A stretch of DNA of 39,950 bases from an uncultured Ruminococcus sp. (lineage in GTDB: Bacteria > Bacillota > Clostridia > Oscillospirales > Ruminococcaceae), in assembly GCF_902762735.1 (NCBI RefSeq), contig NZ_CACWPP010000016.1:1-39950 (forward strand), written 5' to 3'. The notes below the pieces were generated by a model that was given only the letters and a program-made list of their open reading frames with translations, was not told the DNA's origin and searched no databases. Positions 25,215 to 34,925 of the stretch are shown here, in pieces; the stretch's first letter is position 1, and each line of letters begins with the position of its first letter. The position numbers were made by a program, and so were the translations under genes.

Positions 25215-25973
25215 ATGAAAAATAATAAAAAAGGTATGACATTGGTTGAGTGTATCATCGCTATGGCAGTTTTTGCGGTGGCTACCACCGGTTTCACAAT
25301 GGCAGCGACTACCTGTATAAAAGCGCAGATCAAGTCACATACCAGAAACAGGATAGCTAATGCGCAGACAACTAACCTTGAACACTTCTCCAATTACTCA
25401 AAGGTCATCGACCCAACACTGCTCAATGTTGAGGAGATGGACGAAAATTACGCTATCAGTTTTAATTTCGATCAAGTCGGCATCAATGTTGTCAATAAGG
25501 ACGTTTATGGCTATACTGCTATTACTGATCCCGATGACAAAACTTACCAGCTCAGCTATCTTTCTCCTATCGAGCAGGTAACGGTAATGCCCGGCGAATG
25601 GTGGCTGACTATCTACAATGGTGACTCGTCTGACCATTCATTCAAATTTAAAGCGCTTTCGGGTTTCGAGTTCTTCGACAACGAAAAAGAACCTCAGGGT
25701 GATGATACTGACTATCGTATCTACCCCGCAAACGGCGGTATCAGAAAGCTCGGTGTCAGATGTGACCCTACTGCGGTCGGCGTTGACAGTAATGTTATCG
25801 AGGTAACTGATATGAATGACCCGAGCAATCCTAAAATTTACGGTCTGTCAGAATTTATACTTGATCACAACACCGAAAACAATGCGGGCTATTGTTCTTT
25901 GTACTATGATGGCGCTCTTGAGGAGTTCATACCCAAGGCAGAATTTGAAGAACGTCATCCTTCTGAGTCATAA
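25215..25973 (+). CDS. Type IV prepilin, minor pilin (PilV-like)
   Basis: The 252-residue product carries a class III prepilin leader: MKNNKKG followed by MTLVECIIAMAVFAVATTG. Cleavage after G7 gives an N-methylated Met and Glu at mature position 5, as required for assembly. The hydrophobic helix covers residues 8-30. The globular part (~50-252) is acidic, and I cannot place it in a family. The gene lies 21 nt after the PilX-like gene and 15 nt before the next prepilin gene, with the ribosome site AGGAGGTG. Size and position match the PilV-type minor pilins of clostridial pilus loci. Confidence 0.82.
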   Translation: MKNNKKGMTLVECIIAMAVFAVATTGFTMAATTCIKAQIKSHTRNRIANAQTTNLEHFSNYSKVIDPTLLNVEEMDENYAISFNFDQVGINVVNKDVYGYTAITDPDDKTYQLSYLSPIEQVTVMPGEWWLTIYNGDSSDHSFKFKALSGFEFFDNEKEPQGDDTDYRIYPANGGIRKLGVRCDPTAVGVDSNVIEVTDMNDPSNPKIYGLSEFILDHNTENNAGYCSLYYDGALEEFIPKAEFEERHPSES

Positions 25974-25988
25974 GGGGGGTGCCGCATT

Positions 25989-28136
25989 ATGAAAAGCAAT
26001 AAAAAAGGTTTTACGCTGGTTGAACTTATCATCGTATCGACCATAATGGTAATGATAATGGGCGCTATCCTGAATTTTATCCAGCCGATGAATAATTTCT
26101 ATTCGAGAACGCTCTATAATTCAGATGCGAACGATGTCGGCTCGATATTGCAGGATTATTTCGAGAAAGAGGTAAGATATTCGCTCAATATGTGCATACT
26201 GGAAGGTTATGAAGGTGTGCCCGATGTAACAGGCGGTTATCTCAGAGACTTTAACGGCAAAAAGGCTATCAAGCAGAAGTTTACCGATGTTATCATCATT
26301 GACAATAACTCGCTTCGCGGCAGAGTATATTCGACTTACGATGAAAACAAGACTGCTGCACACAGAAAGCACGCAACAGGCGCACTGCTGAAAGCTAAGG
26401 TCGGTGCTGCGGGTATCGACATGGATACGCTTAACATTCTCGGCAAAGAAGAGCTTTACAGCGATATGAGATGCGAGTTTGAGGCTTATCTCAACATTGA
26501 TGATGCGAAGAACAAGTGTATCACACTCTCTTCAAAGCTCTGGAAGCCTGAGGGCAACGGTGTCGGCTACGATTTCAACAAGATAATCTTCAACCAGACA
26601 AGAGATTTTGAGCTTGTTAATATCAACCTCAGAGATGCAGATAAGATGATGTACTCTGCTGAATACTGGACAACAAGAGTTGACCCCAACGATACTCTGA
26701 AGTATCTCGCGCAGACACTTGATTACAGCAAGTTTGCAAGAGCAACCAGCGCAAGTGCGCCGTCTGATGGTATCAGTGAGATGTATGCAGGCGTTGACTC
26801 GCGCGGTGTGACACTGCCATTTACCTACATTTTCTATACTAAGGCAGAACCTGAGACTGAAGACGTTGTAGTATCTGTAAATACCGATGAAGGTGTGTCC
26901 ATCGACGAGAAATCATACACTTCAGGCTCGCTCATCTCTGATTCTGACATCACAGCATGGACAAATACAGCAAAGGGTATGGAGAGAGGCGCTTACACCG
27001 ATGCTTCAACAGGTGAAAGAAAGTTTGAGGAGTTTTCTCACTTTGAGGTAAATGGTGTTGATCTGGAAACGTTCAAGTCTACGATACTGACCAATGATAT
27101 TGAGGTCGTGGCTATTTATTCCAGAAGAGTAATACCTACACCCGATTATATAGTATCGTTCTACGACAGCTATGATGATCTTCACAACTGGTTGGGTCAC
27201 GGGACTTATAACAGCAACTCTTACAGAGAAGTTCCTATTTACGGAATTGCCTGTGAAGATGGTGACGGCAATCTCGATGACGATGAAGTAAGCTCGCCAA
27301 GCGGCGATGAACTCCATGTTTTCGACCACTGGGAAGATGCTTCTGGCAACCCGCTGGTAGCAGGCGGCAGAGCAGTTTATTTCAATGAATCGTACTATGC
27401 TGTATATAATGACGTTCCTCAGGTAGTATTTGGTTTCAGATATGCTGATGAGCCTGAAATAGGCGGCGCAGAAGGCAGTCTGCTTGCAAGTGGTGCAACC
27501 ATGTCAGTAAGATATGACCGCACATCGTCCAGCTTCCTCGCTGATCCTCAGCTCAGACCGATAGAGCTTGAGGTACAGAACGGTATAAGACCTTATAACA
27601 AGGAATTCAAGTACTGGGAGATACTTGACCCCAGCGATCCTGACACTGTTCTGGGTAAGGTCTCCGATCTGGCTGACTTCACATCACTGCCAACAGATGG
27701 CACGGTCGTGTTTATCCAGCCTCATCTTGAGGATACCCCTACCGGCGGTACAGTTCAAATGTATAACGATTCTGTTTCGTGTAACCCCGAATATGCAAGA
27801 TGGACACCTACCGAGCCTTACTATTACCCGAAAGCAAATGTAAGACTGCATATTACCAATGAAGATCCGTGGGATGGTAACGATTTCAGCGGTACTAAGA
27901 CGATCAAGGTAAAGTTCAAGCAAGACCTTGAATCTCAGGGTGTACAGCTCATAAATACAAATGGCTCCGGCGCTACGTTCAGTCTTTCAGCTGATACAGT
28001 TACGATAGTGTATACAGGAACACTTACTAAATGTGGCGGACGCGCTGAATTCAGTTTTGATCTGAGATGCCCTAACGAGTACGTACAGGCTGATGCAAAC
28101 AAATTATTTGATTTCGATGGCATGTATATGGAGTAA
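25989..28136 (+). CDS. Very large type IV prepilin with C-terminal surface domains
   Basis: The 715-residue product has the leader MKSNKKG and then FTLVELIIVSTIMVMIMG, with Glu at mature position 5, so it should be cut by PilD and inserted in the pilus. Residues ~30-280 form a pilin-like globular part. Residues ~295-470 contain beta-rich units with spaced aromatic residues (VVVSVNTDEGVSID, DYIVSFYDSYDD, LHVFDHWEDASGNPL) that look like InlB-type or similar repeat domains. The last ~120 residues form a beta-sandwich-like domain (NVRLHITNEDPWDG... to FSFDLRCP). Ordinary pilins are 130-250 residues, so this is an adhesin-like subunit. A role in binding plant cell wall polymers is inferred only from lifestyle. 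The ribosome site is AGGGGGGTG. It ends the first pilus transcript. Confidence 0.8.
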   Translation: MKSNKKGFTLVELIIVSTIMVMIMGAILNFIQPMNNFYSRTLYNSDANDVGSILQDYFEKEVRYSLNMCILEGYEGVPDVTGGYLRDFNGKKAIKQKFTDVIIIDNNSLRGRVYSTYDENKTAAHRKHATGALLKAKVGAAGIDMDTLNILGKEELYSDMRCEFEAYLNIDDAKNKCITLSSKLWKPEGNGVGYDFNKIIFNQTRDFELVNINLRDADKMMYSAEYWTTRVDPNDTLKYLAQTLDYSKFARATSASAPSDGISEMYAGVDSRGVTLPFTYIFYTKAEPETEDVVVSVNTDEGVSIDEKSYTSGSLISDSDITAWTNTAKGMERGAYTDASTGERKFEEFSHFEVNGVDLETFKSTILTNDIEVVAIYSRRVIPTPDYIVSFYDSYDDLHNWLGHGTYNSNSYREVPIYGIACEDGDGNLDDDEVSSPSGDELHVFDHWEDASGNPLVAGGRAVYFNESYYAVYNDVPQVVFGFRYADEPEIGGAEGSLLASGATMSVRYDRTSSSFLADPQLRPIELEVQNGIRPYNKEFKYWEILDPSDPDTVLGKVSDLADFTSLPTDGTVVFIQPHLEDTPTGGTVQMYNDSVSCNPEYARWTPTEPYYYPKANVRLHITNEDPWDGNDFSGTKTIKVKFKQDLESQGVQLINTNGSGATFSLSADTVTIVYTGTLTKCGGRAEFSFDLRCPNEYVQADANKLFDFDGMYME

Positions 28137-28147
28137 TTCCTAATTCA

Positions 28148-28201
28148 CAAGCGGCTTAAACAGCCGCTTGCTGAAAAGATCCCCGCGGGTCGTCCGCGAG
28201 G
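28148..28201 (+). other. Pair of hairpins after the pilin genes
   Basis: CAAGCGGCT (28148-28156) pairs with AGCCGCTTG (28162-28170), and CCCCGCGG (28181-28188) pairs with CCGCGAGG (28194-28201) with one mismatch. Neither has a T-run; they may slow RNA decay or assist the terminator that follows. Confidence 0.5.
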
Positions 28202-28235
28202 ACCTTTTGAGCAGAACAAAGCTCTGAAAATGGGC

Positions 28236-28270
28236 AAAAAAATACCGCTGATCTCTCAGCGGGTATTTTT
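28236..28270 (+). terminator. Bidirectional terminator between pilin operon and pilD
   Basis: AAAAATACC and GCTGA pair with TCAGC and GGTATTTTT, with one extra G in the right arm. A-run on the left and T-run on the right, so it serves both convergent transcripts. Confidence 0.85.
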
Positions 28271-28275
28271 GATTA

Positions 28276-29109
28276 TCAGAATATTGCTGAGATCAGCGCC
28301 GCTGTATCGTTCAGCGTTTCGTTGAGACCGGTGAAATCCATGTACCATTTGGTGATCGTGTCACCGTAAAGCGCCGCAGCTGCGATGCCCAGTGACAGGT
28401 AAGGACCAAAGGCGAAAACTGAATTACCGTTCGCGTGTTTGAGGATAAGTCCGCAGATCGAACCGACTATCAGCGCGACAGCCATAGCGACCAGTATGTT
28501 CGGTGCGCCAAGAAACAGCCCGCCTGCGATCATCAGATAAACATCACCCATGCCCATAGCTTTTTCGTGACTTACCAGTGCGATGATAAGCAGTGGTACG
28601 CTCACAACAAATGCGCCAAGTATCATCGCGGAAAGTGACAGCGGACAGTCTTTCTGGCAGAACAGGAACTTTGGTATGGCAAGCACACCGATGAATACTA
28701 CTACCCATGTGTTTATCAGCTGTGTGTCCCAGTCCATGAAGAAGATAACTATCAGCGCTGAGGTCATAAGCGAAACAAGTGCCGCATACAAAGGGCTGAT
28801 AACAACATCAAAGTGCAGGAATATCAGCAGATAGCAGATACCGTTCAGCAGCTCGACCACCGTGTATCTCGGTGAGATCTTTGCGCCGCAGGCGTGGCAT
28901 TTACCCCTTAGCATGCACCAGCTGATGACAGGGATAAGGTCTCGCTTTCTGATAGGCGTGCCGCAGGTCATACAGTGAGAGTTGCTCTTTATCAGGCTTT
29001 CGCCCAGTGGCAGGCGATAAATGCAGACATTCAGGAAACTGCCGATGCAAACGCCGAAAATAAAGACGAAAACGTAGATGACTGAGGTGTATATCAACTC
29101 ATTATCCAT
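28276..29109 (-). CDS. pilD: Prepilin peptidase / N-methyltransferase PilD
   Basis: A 277-residue inner-membrane aspartyl protease that cuts prepilin leaders after Gly and methylates the new N-terminus. The N-terminal zinc site is complete: C46/C49 and C71/C74. The catalytic aspartates are D126 (FFMDWD) and D189 in the GMGD motif. About eight membrane segments are visible. It is on the opposite strand, between the pilin genes and pilB, and has its own promoter. The ribosome site AGAAAGGAGG precedes ATG 29109. Its substrates in the window are the products of the genes at 25215 and 25989, and probably 22725. Confidence 0.95.
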   Translation of the reverse strand: MDNELIYTSVIYVFVFIFGVCIGSFLNVCIYRLPLGESLIKSNSHCMTCGTPIRKRDLIPVISWCMLRGKCHACGAKISPRYTVVELLNGICYLLIFLHFDVVISPLYAALVSLMTSALIVIFFMDWDTQLINTWVVVFIGVLAIPKFLFCQKDCPLSLSAMILGAFVVSVPLLIIALVSHEKAMGMGDVYLMIAGGLFLGAPNILVAMAVALIVGSICGLILKHANGNSVFAFGPYLSLGIAAAALYGDTITKWYMDFTGLNETLNDTAALISAIF

Positions 29110-29159
29110 TTGAAAGCCTCCTTTCTGAAGAATTGATCTGCTTTTCGCATTTCATATAT

Positions 29160-29188
29160 ATTTTAACACAATCTGACATGAATTACAA
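29160..29188 (-). promoter_or_regulatory. Sigma-A promoter of pilD
   Basis: On the minus strand TTGTAA (29188-29183), 17-bp spacer, TAAAAT (29165-29160), about 50 nt before the start codon. Confidence 0.7.
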
Positions 29189-29201
29189 GAGGTATTAATA
29201 A
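29173..29201 (+). promoter_or_regulatory. Candidate promoter of pilB-pilT, overlapping the pilD promoter
   Basis: CTGACA (29173-29178), 17-bp spacer, TAATAA (29196-29201). Both hexamers deviate from consensus. It would overlap the pilD promoter face to face. Confidence 0.35.
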
Positions 29202-29284
29202 TTTAAGAATTTATTCAAAATATTATTTTATCCGCAGTGCAGTGTTCCGTGTTGCACATTCAGGCGGAGGACAGGAGAGTATCT

Positions 29285-30964
29285 ATGAGAAACGGACCAA
29301 TAGGACAATATCTGGTAGAGAAGGGTCTGCTCAGCGAAGAAGATCTGCAAGCAGTGCTTGACCGCCAGAAGGCGGAAGGCAACAGCAAAAAGTTCGGTGA
29401 TCTGGTCATCGAAATGAAACTGGTCAGCGATGTTGATTTTGCAAAGACGCTGGCTGAGAGAATGAATGTCGAGTACGTAGACCTTGATAATATCCCGCTT
29501 AATGCAGAAGTAGTCAAGATGATACCTGAACAGACTGCAAGAAAGTACAATGTTATACCTGTCAAGAAGATAGGCAGGCGTATGATGGTCGCTACCAACG
29601 ACCCCATGAACTTCTACGTATTTGAGGATCTGAGAGTTATCACCGGCTGCAACATCACTGCTCAGCTCGCTACCAAGAATGCTATCAACAGAGCTATCGG
29701 TAAGATGTACTCCGAAGGTGCTGCTGCTAAGGCTGCGGAAGAGGCTACTGCGGAGAAGGAAGAAGAAGCGATCAACCTCAACGAGATCGACCTCAGCTCT
29801 GACCGTATCGACAATGCGCCTATCGTTAAGCTGGCGACTGCGATCGTTGAACAGGCATATCGTCAGGGCGCGACAGATATTCATATCGAGCCTTTCAAGG
29901 ATTTCACAAAGGTCAGAGTGCGTATCAACAGTGACCTGGTACCTCTGATGGCTGATATTGATGCAAGAAACCACGTTTCGCTGGTAACAAGATTTAAGAT
30001 CCTTTCAGGCATGAACATCGCCGAAAAGCGTATACCTCAGGACGGTCGTATGTCACAGACCATCGACGGCACAGTTGTTGACCTCCGTGTATCCAACCTG
30101 CCAATGGTTTACGGCGAAAAAGTCGTTCTCCGTATACTTGCGGGCGACAGCTCGGTAAGAAGAATACAGGATCTTGGTATGACAGACTATAACTACAAGC
30201 GTTTTGTATCCTGCCTGAAAGTGCCGCAGGGCGTTGTACTGGTAACAGGTCCTACCGGTTCAGGTAAGTCTACCACACTGTACGCCGCGCTTGGCGAGAT
30301 AGCTAAGCCTAATCTGAACGTTATCACAGTTGAAGACCCTGTCGAGAAGAAGATAGCTAACATCAATCAGTGCCAGATCAATGAGAAAGCGGGCATGACC
30401 TTTGCGGCTGCTCTGCGTTCGATACTCCGTCAGGACCCTGACATCATAATGATCGGTGAGATGCGTGATACCGAGACTGCCGAGATCGGTATCAGAGCCG
30501 CTATTACAGGACACCTTGTGCTGTCTACACTGCATACCAACGATGCTTCGTCAACCGTTACAAGACTTGTTGATATGGGCGTTGATGCGTACATGGTCGC
30601 TACATCACTTATCGGCGTTGTTGCACAGAGACTTACTAAGGTCGTTTGCCCGCACTGCCGTGTGGGCTATATGTCAACTCCCGAAGAAAATGACCTTATG
30701 GAGATCTCGGAGAGCGTTCCGATATACAAGGCTAAGGGCTGTTCAAAATGTACCAACGGCTACGTAGGACGTACTGCTATACATGAGATACTTCTGGCTA
30801 CACCGAAGATGAAGGAGATCATTACTGCGGGTGCTAAGAACGAAGAGATACAGGAACTTGCAAGACAGGAAGGCTGCCGTCTGCTGAGAGACAACGTTTC
30901 TGAGCTTGTTAGGGAAGGCAGAACTACCATCGACGAGCTGGTACGTGTAACTTACGCTGTATAA
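29285..30964 (+). CDS. pilB: Pilus extension ATPase PilB with MshEN-like N-terminal domain
   Basis: A 559-residue GspE/PilB-family hexameric ATPase that powers pilus extension. Residues 5-28 (PIGQYLVEKGLLSEEDLQ...Q) match the MshEN motif pattern LGxxLxxxGx6LxxxLxxQ except for the leading Arg; residues 36-59 match it partly, with Lys in place of Gly. The ATPase core shows Walker A GPTGSGKST (322-330), the Asp box, Walker B IIMIGEMRD and the His box STLHTNDAS. A CPHC...CSKC four-Cys zinc site follows near residues 456-490. ATG 29285 follows AGGAGAG; the open frame from 29237 has no ribosome site there. pilT follows 72 nt later in the same direction. Confidence 0.95.
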   Translation: MRNGPIGQYLVEKGLLSEEDLQAVLDRQKAEGNSKKFGDLVIEMKLVSDVDFAKTLAERMNVEYVDLDNIPLNAEVVKMIPEQTARKYNVIPVKKIGRRMMVATNDPMNFYVFEDLRVITGCNITAQLATKNAINRAIGKMYSEGAAAKAAEEATAEKEEEAINLNEIDLSSDRIDNAPIVKLATAIVEQAYRQGATDIHIEPFKDFTKVRVRINSDLVPLMADIDARNHVSLVTRFKILSGMNIAEKRIPQDGRMSQTIDGTVVDLRVSNLPMVYGEKVVLRILAGDSSVRRIQDLGMTDYNYKRFVSCLKVPQGVVLVTGPTGSGKSTTLYAALGEIAKPNLNVITVEDPVEKKIANINQCQINEKAGMTFAAALRSILRQDPDIIMIGEMRDTETAEIGIRAAITGHLVLSTLHTNDASSTVTRLVDMGVDAYMVATSLIGVVAQRLTKVVCPHCRVGYMSTPEENDLMEISESVPIYKAKGCSKCTNGYVGRTAIHEILLATPKMKEIITAGAKNEEIQELARQEGCRLLRDNVSELVREGRTTIDELVRVTYAV

Positions 30965-31036
30965 AGATAGTGAAAATTGGCGGCTGTGGGGCATATTAAA
31001 AGCCGTCTGCAATAAATTGTTTGGAGGTATAAACAA

Positions 31037-32104
31037 ATGGCAATTGATATTAACAAGATACTGGACGAATCCAGAGCGCTTGGCTGCTCGGACTTGCACT
31101 TTACCGTTGGTATTCCCCCGATAGTAAGACAGGGCGGCAACCTGAGAAAGCTGTCCAGCTATCCTGATATGACTGAGATCGAAATACTCAGAGTTTGCGA
31201 GGATATGTGTAACGATAGGCAGAGACAGCAGATAAAGGACAGGATAGATACTGACTTTACATATGTTTCCAGCAGAGGTTTCCGTCACAGAGTTAACGTT
31301 TACCATCAGAGAGGCAACACTGCTATCGCTATCCGTCTGCTGAGAAACGATATACCTACTCTGACCGACCTCGACCTGCCTCCCGTACTGGCAGAGTTCG
31401 TTATGCGTCCGCGTGGTCTGGTGCTTGTTACAGGTCCTACCGGTTCGGGTAAGTCTACCACACTGGCGGCGATGATCGACCATGTTAATATACACAAGTC
31501 TTCTCATATAATCACTGTTGAAGACCCTATCGAGTATATGCACTCACACAAGAGATGTATGATAAACCAGAGAGAGATCGGACCCGATGTTCCCAGCTTC
31601 TCTATGGCGCTGAGAGCAGCCCTCCGTGAGGACCCTGACATCATACTCGTCGGAGAAATGCGTGACTTCGAGACTATCGAAGCTGCCGTAACTGCCGCAG
31701 AAACAGGTCACCTTGTTATGTCTACTCTGCATACAACAGACGCGGCTTCCACCATCGACCGTATCATCGACGTTTTCCCTGCTCACCAGCAGCACCAGAT
31801 CAGAACTCAGCTGGCATCGGTACTTGTCGGCATTTGTACACAGACCCTCTGCCGTACTTTTGACGGCACAAGCCGTGTAGCTTGCTGTGAGATACTGAAT
31901 GCTACCGACTCCATCAAGGCTATGATACGTGATGATAAGGTCCACCTGATCGGTTCTGCTATGCAGACAGGCCGTGCAGTCGGAATGCAGACTATGGACC
32001 AGGAGCTGGCTAAGCTGGTCAAGAACAGAGTTATTTCTAAGGAAGTTGCTCTTGAAAAGTGCGTAAACGCCAACGACCTCAACAGATATATCCAGCAGGG
32101 CTAA
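31037..32104 (+). CDS. pilT: Pilus retraction ATPase PilT
   Basis: A 355-residue ATPase that depolymerises type IV pili and drives twitching or pulling. A PAS-like N-terminal domain (1-100; CSDLHFTVGIPPIVRQGG is typical of PilT) is followed by the RecA-like core with Walker A GPTGSGKST (133-141), Walker B DIILVGEMRD and the His box STLHTTDAAST. The retraction motif usually written AIRNLIRE is present in a changed form (SIKAMIRDDKVHLI). It lacks the zinc site of PilB. The ribosome site TTTGGAGG precedes ATG 31037. It ends the pilB-pilT transcript with a strong terminator at 32175. Confidence 0.95.
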   Translation: MAIDINKILDESRALGCSDLHFTVGIPPIVRQGGNLRKLSSYPDMTEIEILRVCEDMCNDRQRQQIKDRIDTDFTYVSSRGFRHRVNVYHQRGNTAIAIRLLRNDIPTLTDLDLPPVLAEFVMRPRGLVLVTGPTGSGKSTTLAAMIDHVNIHKSSHIITVEDPIEYMHSHKRCMINQREIGPDVPSFSMALRAALREDPDIILVGEMRDFETIEAAVTAAETGHLVMSTLHTTDAASTIDRIIDVFPAHQQHQIRTQLASVLVGICTQTLCRTFDGTSRVACCEILNATDSIKAMIRDDKVHLIGSAMQTGRAVGMQTMDQELAKLVKNRVISKEVALEKCVNANDLNRYIQQG

Positions 32105-32174
32105 TTCTTGGGACTAGCCTGTCAGCCATAATAAAGGCGGGCAGATATGCTGATATTAAAGTATTTTCACCTTT

Positions 32175-32204
32175 GCGGGGACAGTTTTTGTCCCCGCATT
32201 TTTT
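32175..32204 (+). terminator. Terminator of pilB-pilT
   Basis: GCGGGGACA pairs with TGTCCCCGC and is followed by ATTTTTT. Beyond it, 32205-32416 contains no gene; a weak inverted repeat (GCAATACA / TGTATTGC, about 32254-32286) is the only structure I see. Confidence 0.9.
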
Positions 32205-32416
32205 GCTTTTATATGGTTTTGAATAATGGATATGTAATAACAATTGCTGGATGGCAATACATACAACTTGCTGATTTGTATTGCTTTGGCTGACCGAATG
32301 TTGTGACAACCAATATAAACAAAAAGCGGAAGAAATGGCGTAAACAAGCGCTTTAATGAGATGTTTCCTATCTGCTGACATGCCAATTATTGTCGGAGAT
32401 ATTCGCAAAAATTAGC

Positions 32417-32445
32417 TTGTAAGCAAAAGGGAAGTGTGTTATAAT
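32417..32445 (+). promoter_or_regulatory. Sigma-A promoter of phosphoketolase
   Basis: TTGTAA (32417-32422), 17-bp spacer, TATAAT (32440-32445), with a leader of about 60 nt before ATG 32511. Confidence 0.8.
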
Positions 32446-32510
32446 ATTGTCATTGTGAAAATGTTGTCAATCTATGCTTTTCACATAAATTTAAAATCGG
32501 AGGGTCAAAA

Positions 32511-34871
32511 ATGTCTGATGTAACAACCATCACACCCGAGCTGTTGGACAAAATGAACAGATATTGGGACGCTGTGAACTATCTTTCCGCAGGTCAGCTC
32601 TATCTGCTCGATAACCCGCTGCTCAGAGAACCGCTCAAAAAAGAGCATATCAAAAAGAAGATCGTAGGTCACTGGGGCACTGTTCCAGGTCAGAACTTCA
32701 TCTACGTTCACCTCAACCGCGTTATCAAGAAGTATGATCTTGATATGATCTACATCTCAGGTCCCGGTCACGGAGGAAACTTCATGGTCGCGAATACTTA
32801 TGTTGAAGGCTCTTATTCAGAGGTATACCCAAACATTTCAAGAGATGTTGAGGGCATGAGGAAGCTGTTCAAGCAGTTCTCTTTCCCGGGCGGAATATCT
32901 TCCCACGTTGCACCCGAAACTCCGGGCTCTATCAACGAGGGCGGTGAACTTGGTTATTCTCTGGCACACAGCTTCGGTTCGGTTTTTGATAACCCCGATC
33001 TTATAACTGCCTGCGTTGTGGGCGATGGTGAGGCTGAAACAGGTCCGCTGGCTACTGCTTGGCATTCAAACAAGTTCCTGAACCCTGTTACCGATGGTGC
33101 GGTTCTGCCCATTCTTCACCTGAACGGCTACAAGATCTCCAACCCCACTGTTTTCTCAAGAATTACCCATGAAGAGCTGGAGTGCTTTTTCAGAGGATGC
33201 GGCTGGAAGCCCTATTTTGTTGAGGGCAGCGACCCGATGGAGATGCACAGGAAGATGGCTGAAACTCTTGACACTGTTATTGAAGAGATCAAGACTATCC
33301 AGAAAGATGCAAGAGTCGGCGGCAAGACCGAAAGACCCATCTGGCCGATGATCGTATTCCGTTCACCAAAGGGCTGGACAGGTCCTAAGTGGGTAGACGG
33401 CAACGAGATCGAGGGCACTTTCAGAGCGCATCAGGTGCCGATGGATATGTCACAGCCCGAGCATATGGCTCAGCTGGAGGAGTGGCTGAAAAGCTATCAC
33501 CCCGAGAAGCTGTTTGATGAGAGCGGCAGACTTATCCCCGAACTGGAAGAGCTTGCTCCCACAGGCATCAGAAGAATGGGTGCTAACCCACATGCAAACG
33601 GCGGTCTGCTGCTGAGAGATCTCAGACTTCCCGATTTCCGCGATTACGGCATCGAAGTCCCCGCGCCGGGTGCTACCGAAGCGCAGGATATGATCGAACT
33701 GGGCGGCTTTGTAAGAGATATTTTCAAGCTGAACGCAGAGAGCAGGAACTTCCGTATTTTCGGACCTGATGAAACCATGTCGAACAGACTGGGCAAGGTA
33801 TTTGAAGCTACCAAGCGCGACTGGAACGCTGAAATGAAGGACAACGACGAGTTTCTTGCGACTGACGGCCGTGTAATGGACAGCTATCTTTCCGAGCATA
33901 TGTGTGAGGGCTGGCTGGAGGGCTACCTGCTGACAGGCCGTCACGGTTTCTTTGCAAGCTATGAGGCTTTCATCAGAATAGTTGATTCGATGTTCTCGCA
34001 GCACGCAAAGTGGCTGAAAGTCACAAGTGAACTCCCCTGGAGGCAGAAGATAGCATCGCTGAACTACATTCTTTCCTCAAACGTATGGCAGCAGGATCAC
34101 AACGGCTTCACCCATCAGGATCCGGGTTTCCTCGACCACGTTGCCAACAAGAAGGCAGATGTGGTAAGAATGTATCTGCCGCCCGACACCAACTGTCTGC
34201 TGAGCGTTTTCGATCACTGCATACGTTCCAAGAATTACGTGAACGTTATGGTCACTTCCAAGCACCCGCGTCAGCAGTGGCTGACTATGGAGCAGGCTGT
34301 AAAGCACTGCACACAGGGTATCGGCATCTGGGAGTGGGCTTCCAACGATCAGGGTCAGGAACCTGATGTGGTACTGGCATGCTGCGGCGACACCCCGACA
34401 CTCGAAGCGCTGGCGGCTGTCACCATAATGCGCAAGAACATGCCGAATGTAAAGATAAGATTTATCAACGTTGTTGACCTGTTCAAGCTCCAGCCCAAGA
34501 GCAAGCACCCTCACGGACTGTCTGATGCTGAGTTCGATGCGCTGTTCACTAAGGACAAGCCGATAATCTTTGCATTCCACGGTTATCCCACACTTATCCA
34601 CGAACTGCTCTACCACAGAAACAACCGCAATCTGTACGTTTGCGGCTACAACGAGGAAGGCACTATCACCACGCCGTTCGACATGCGTGTACAGAACGAG
34701 ATAGACCGTTTCCACCTTGTTATGGAGATGCTGAAGCGTCTGCCGCAGCTGGGCAACACAGGTTCTTACCTGTACCAGATGATGCAGGACAAGCTGGTCG
34801 AGCACAAGCAGTACATTCACGAGGTCGGTCTTGATCTGCCCGAAGTACGCAACTGGAAATGGGACGTTTGA
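32511..34871 (+). CDS. xfp: Xylulose-5-phosphate/fructose-6-phosphate phosphoketolase
   Basis: A 786-residue thiamine-diphosphate enzyme that splits xylulose 5-phosphate (and often fructose 6-phosphate) with phosphate to acetyl phosphate plus glyceraldehyde 3-phosphate or erythrose 4-phosphate (EC 4.1.2.9 / 4.1.2.22). The length and the whole sequence fit the family. Visible signatures are the ISGPGHGG segment, [18 protein letters not shown], the ThDP/Mg motif [19 protein letters not shown], and the C-terminal FHGYP segment. It stands alone with its own promoter; the ribosome site is CGGAGGG. It is convergent with parC, with repeated terminators between. In a fibrolytic anaerobe it would route pentoses, and perhaps hexoses, to acetate and ATP. 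Confidence 0.95.
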   Translation: MSDVTTITPELLDKMNRYWDAVNYLSAGQLYLLDNPLLREPLKKEHIKKKIVGHWGTVPGQNFIYVHLNRVIKKYDLDMIYISGPGHGGNFMVANTYVEGSYSEVYPNISRDVEGMRKLFKQFSFPGGISSHVAPETPGSINEGGELGYSLAHSFGSVFDNPDLITACVVGDGEAETGPLATAWHSNKFLNPVTDGAVLPILHLNGYKISNPTVFSRITHEELECFFRGCGWKPYFVEGSDPMEMHRKMAETLDTVIEEIKTIQKDARVGGKTERPIWPMIVFRSPKGWTGPKWVDGNEIEGTFRAHQVPMDMSQPEHMAQLEEWLKSYHPEKLFDESGRLIPELEELAPTGIRRMGANPHANGGLLLRDLRLPDFRDYGIEVPAPGATEAQDMIELGGFVRDIFKLNAESRNFRIFGPDETMSNRLGKVFEATKRDWNAEMKDNDEFLATDGRVMDSYLSEHMCEGWLEGYLLTGRHGFFASYEAFIRIVDSMFSQHAKWLKVTSELPWRQKIASLNYILSSNVWQQDHNGFTHQDPGFLDHVANKKADVVRMYLPPDTNCLLSVFDHCIRSKNYVNVMVTSKHPRQQWLTMEQAVKHCTQGIGIWEWASNDQGQEPDVVLACCGDTPTLEALAAVTIMRKNMPNVKIRFINVVDLFKLQPKSKHPHGLSDAEFDALFTKDKPIIFAFHGYPTLIHELLYHRNNRNLYVCGYNEEGTITTPFDMRVQNEIDRFHLVMEMLKRLPQLGNTGSYLYQMMQDKLVEHKQYIHEVGLDLPEVRNWKWDV

Positions 34872-34925
34872 TAATTCATAATTCACAATTCATAATTCAT
34901 AATTATTGACATGTGATATAGTATA

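Noticed and set aside
32250-32290. Degenerate family B element upstream of xfp
   Set aside because: GCAATACA / TGTATTGC resembles part of the family B end, but the CCCAATTT termini and flanking repeats are missing.
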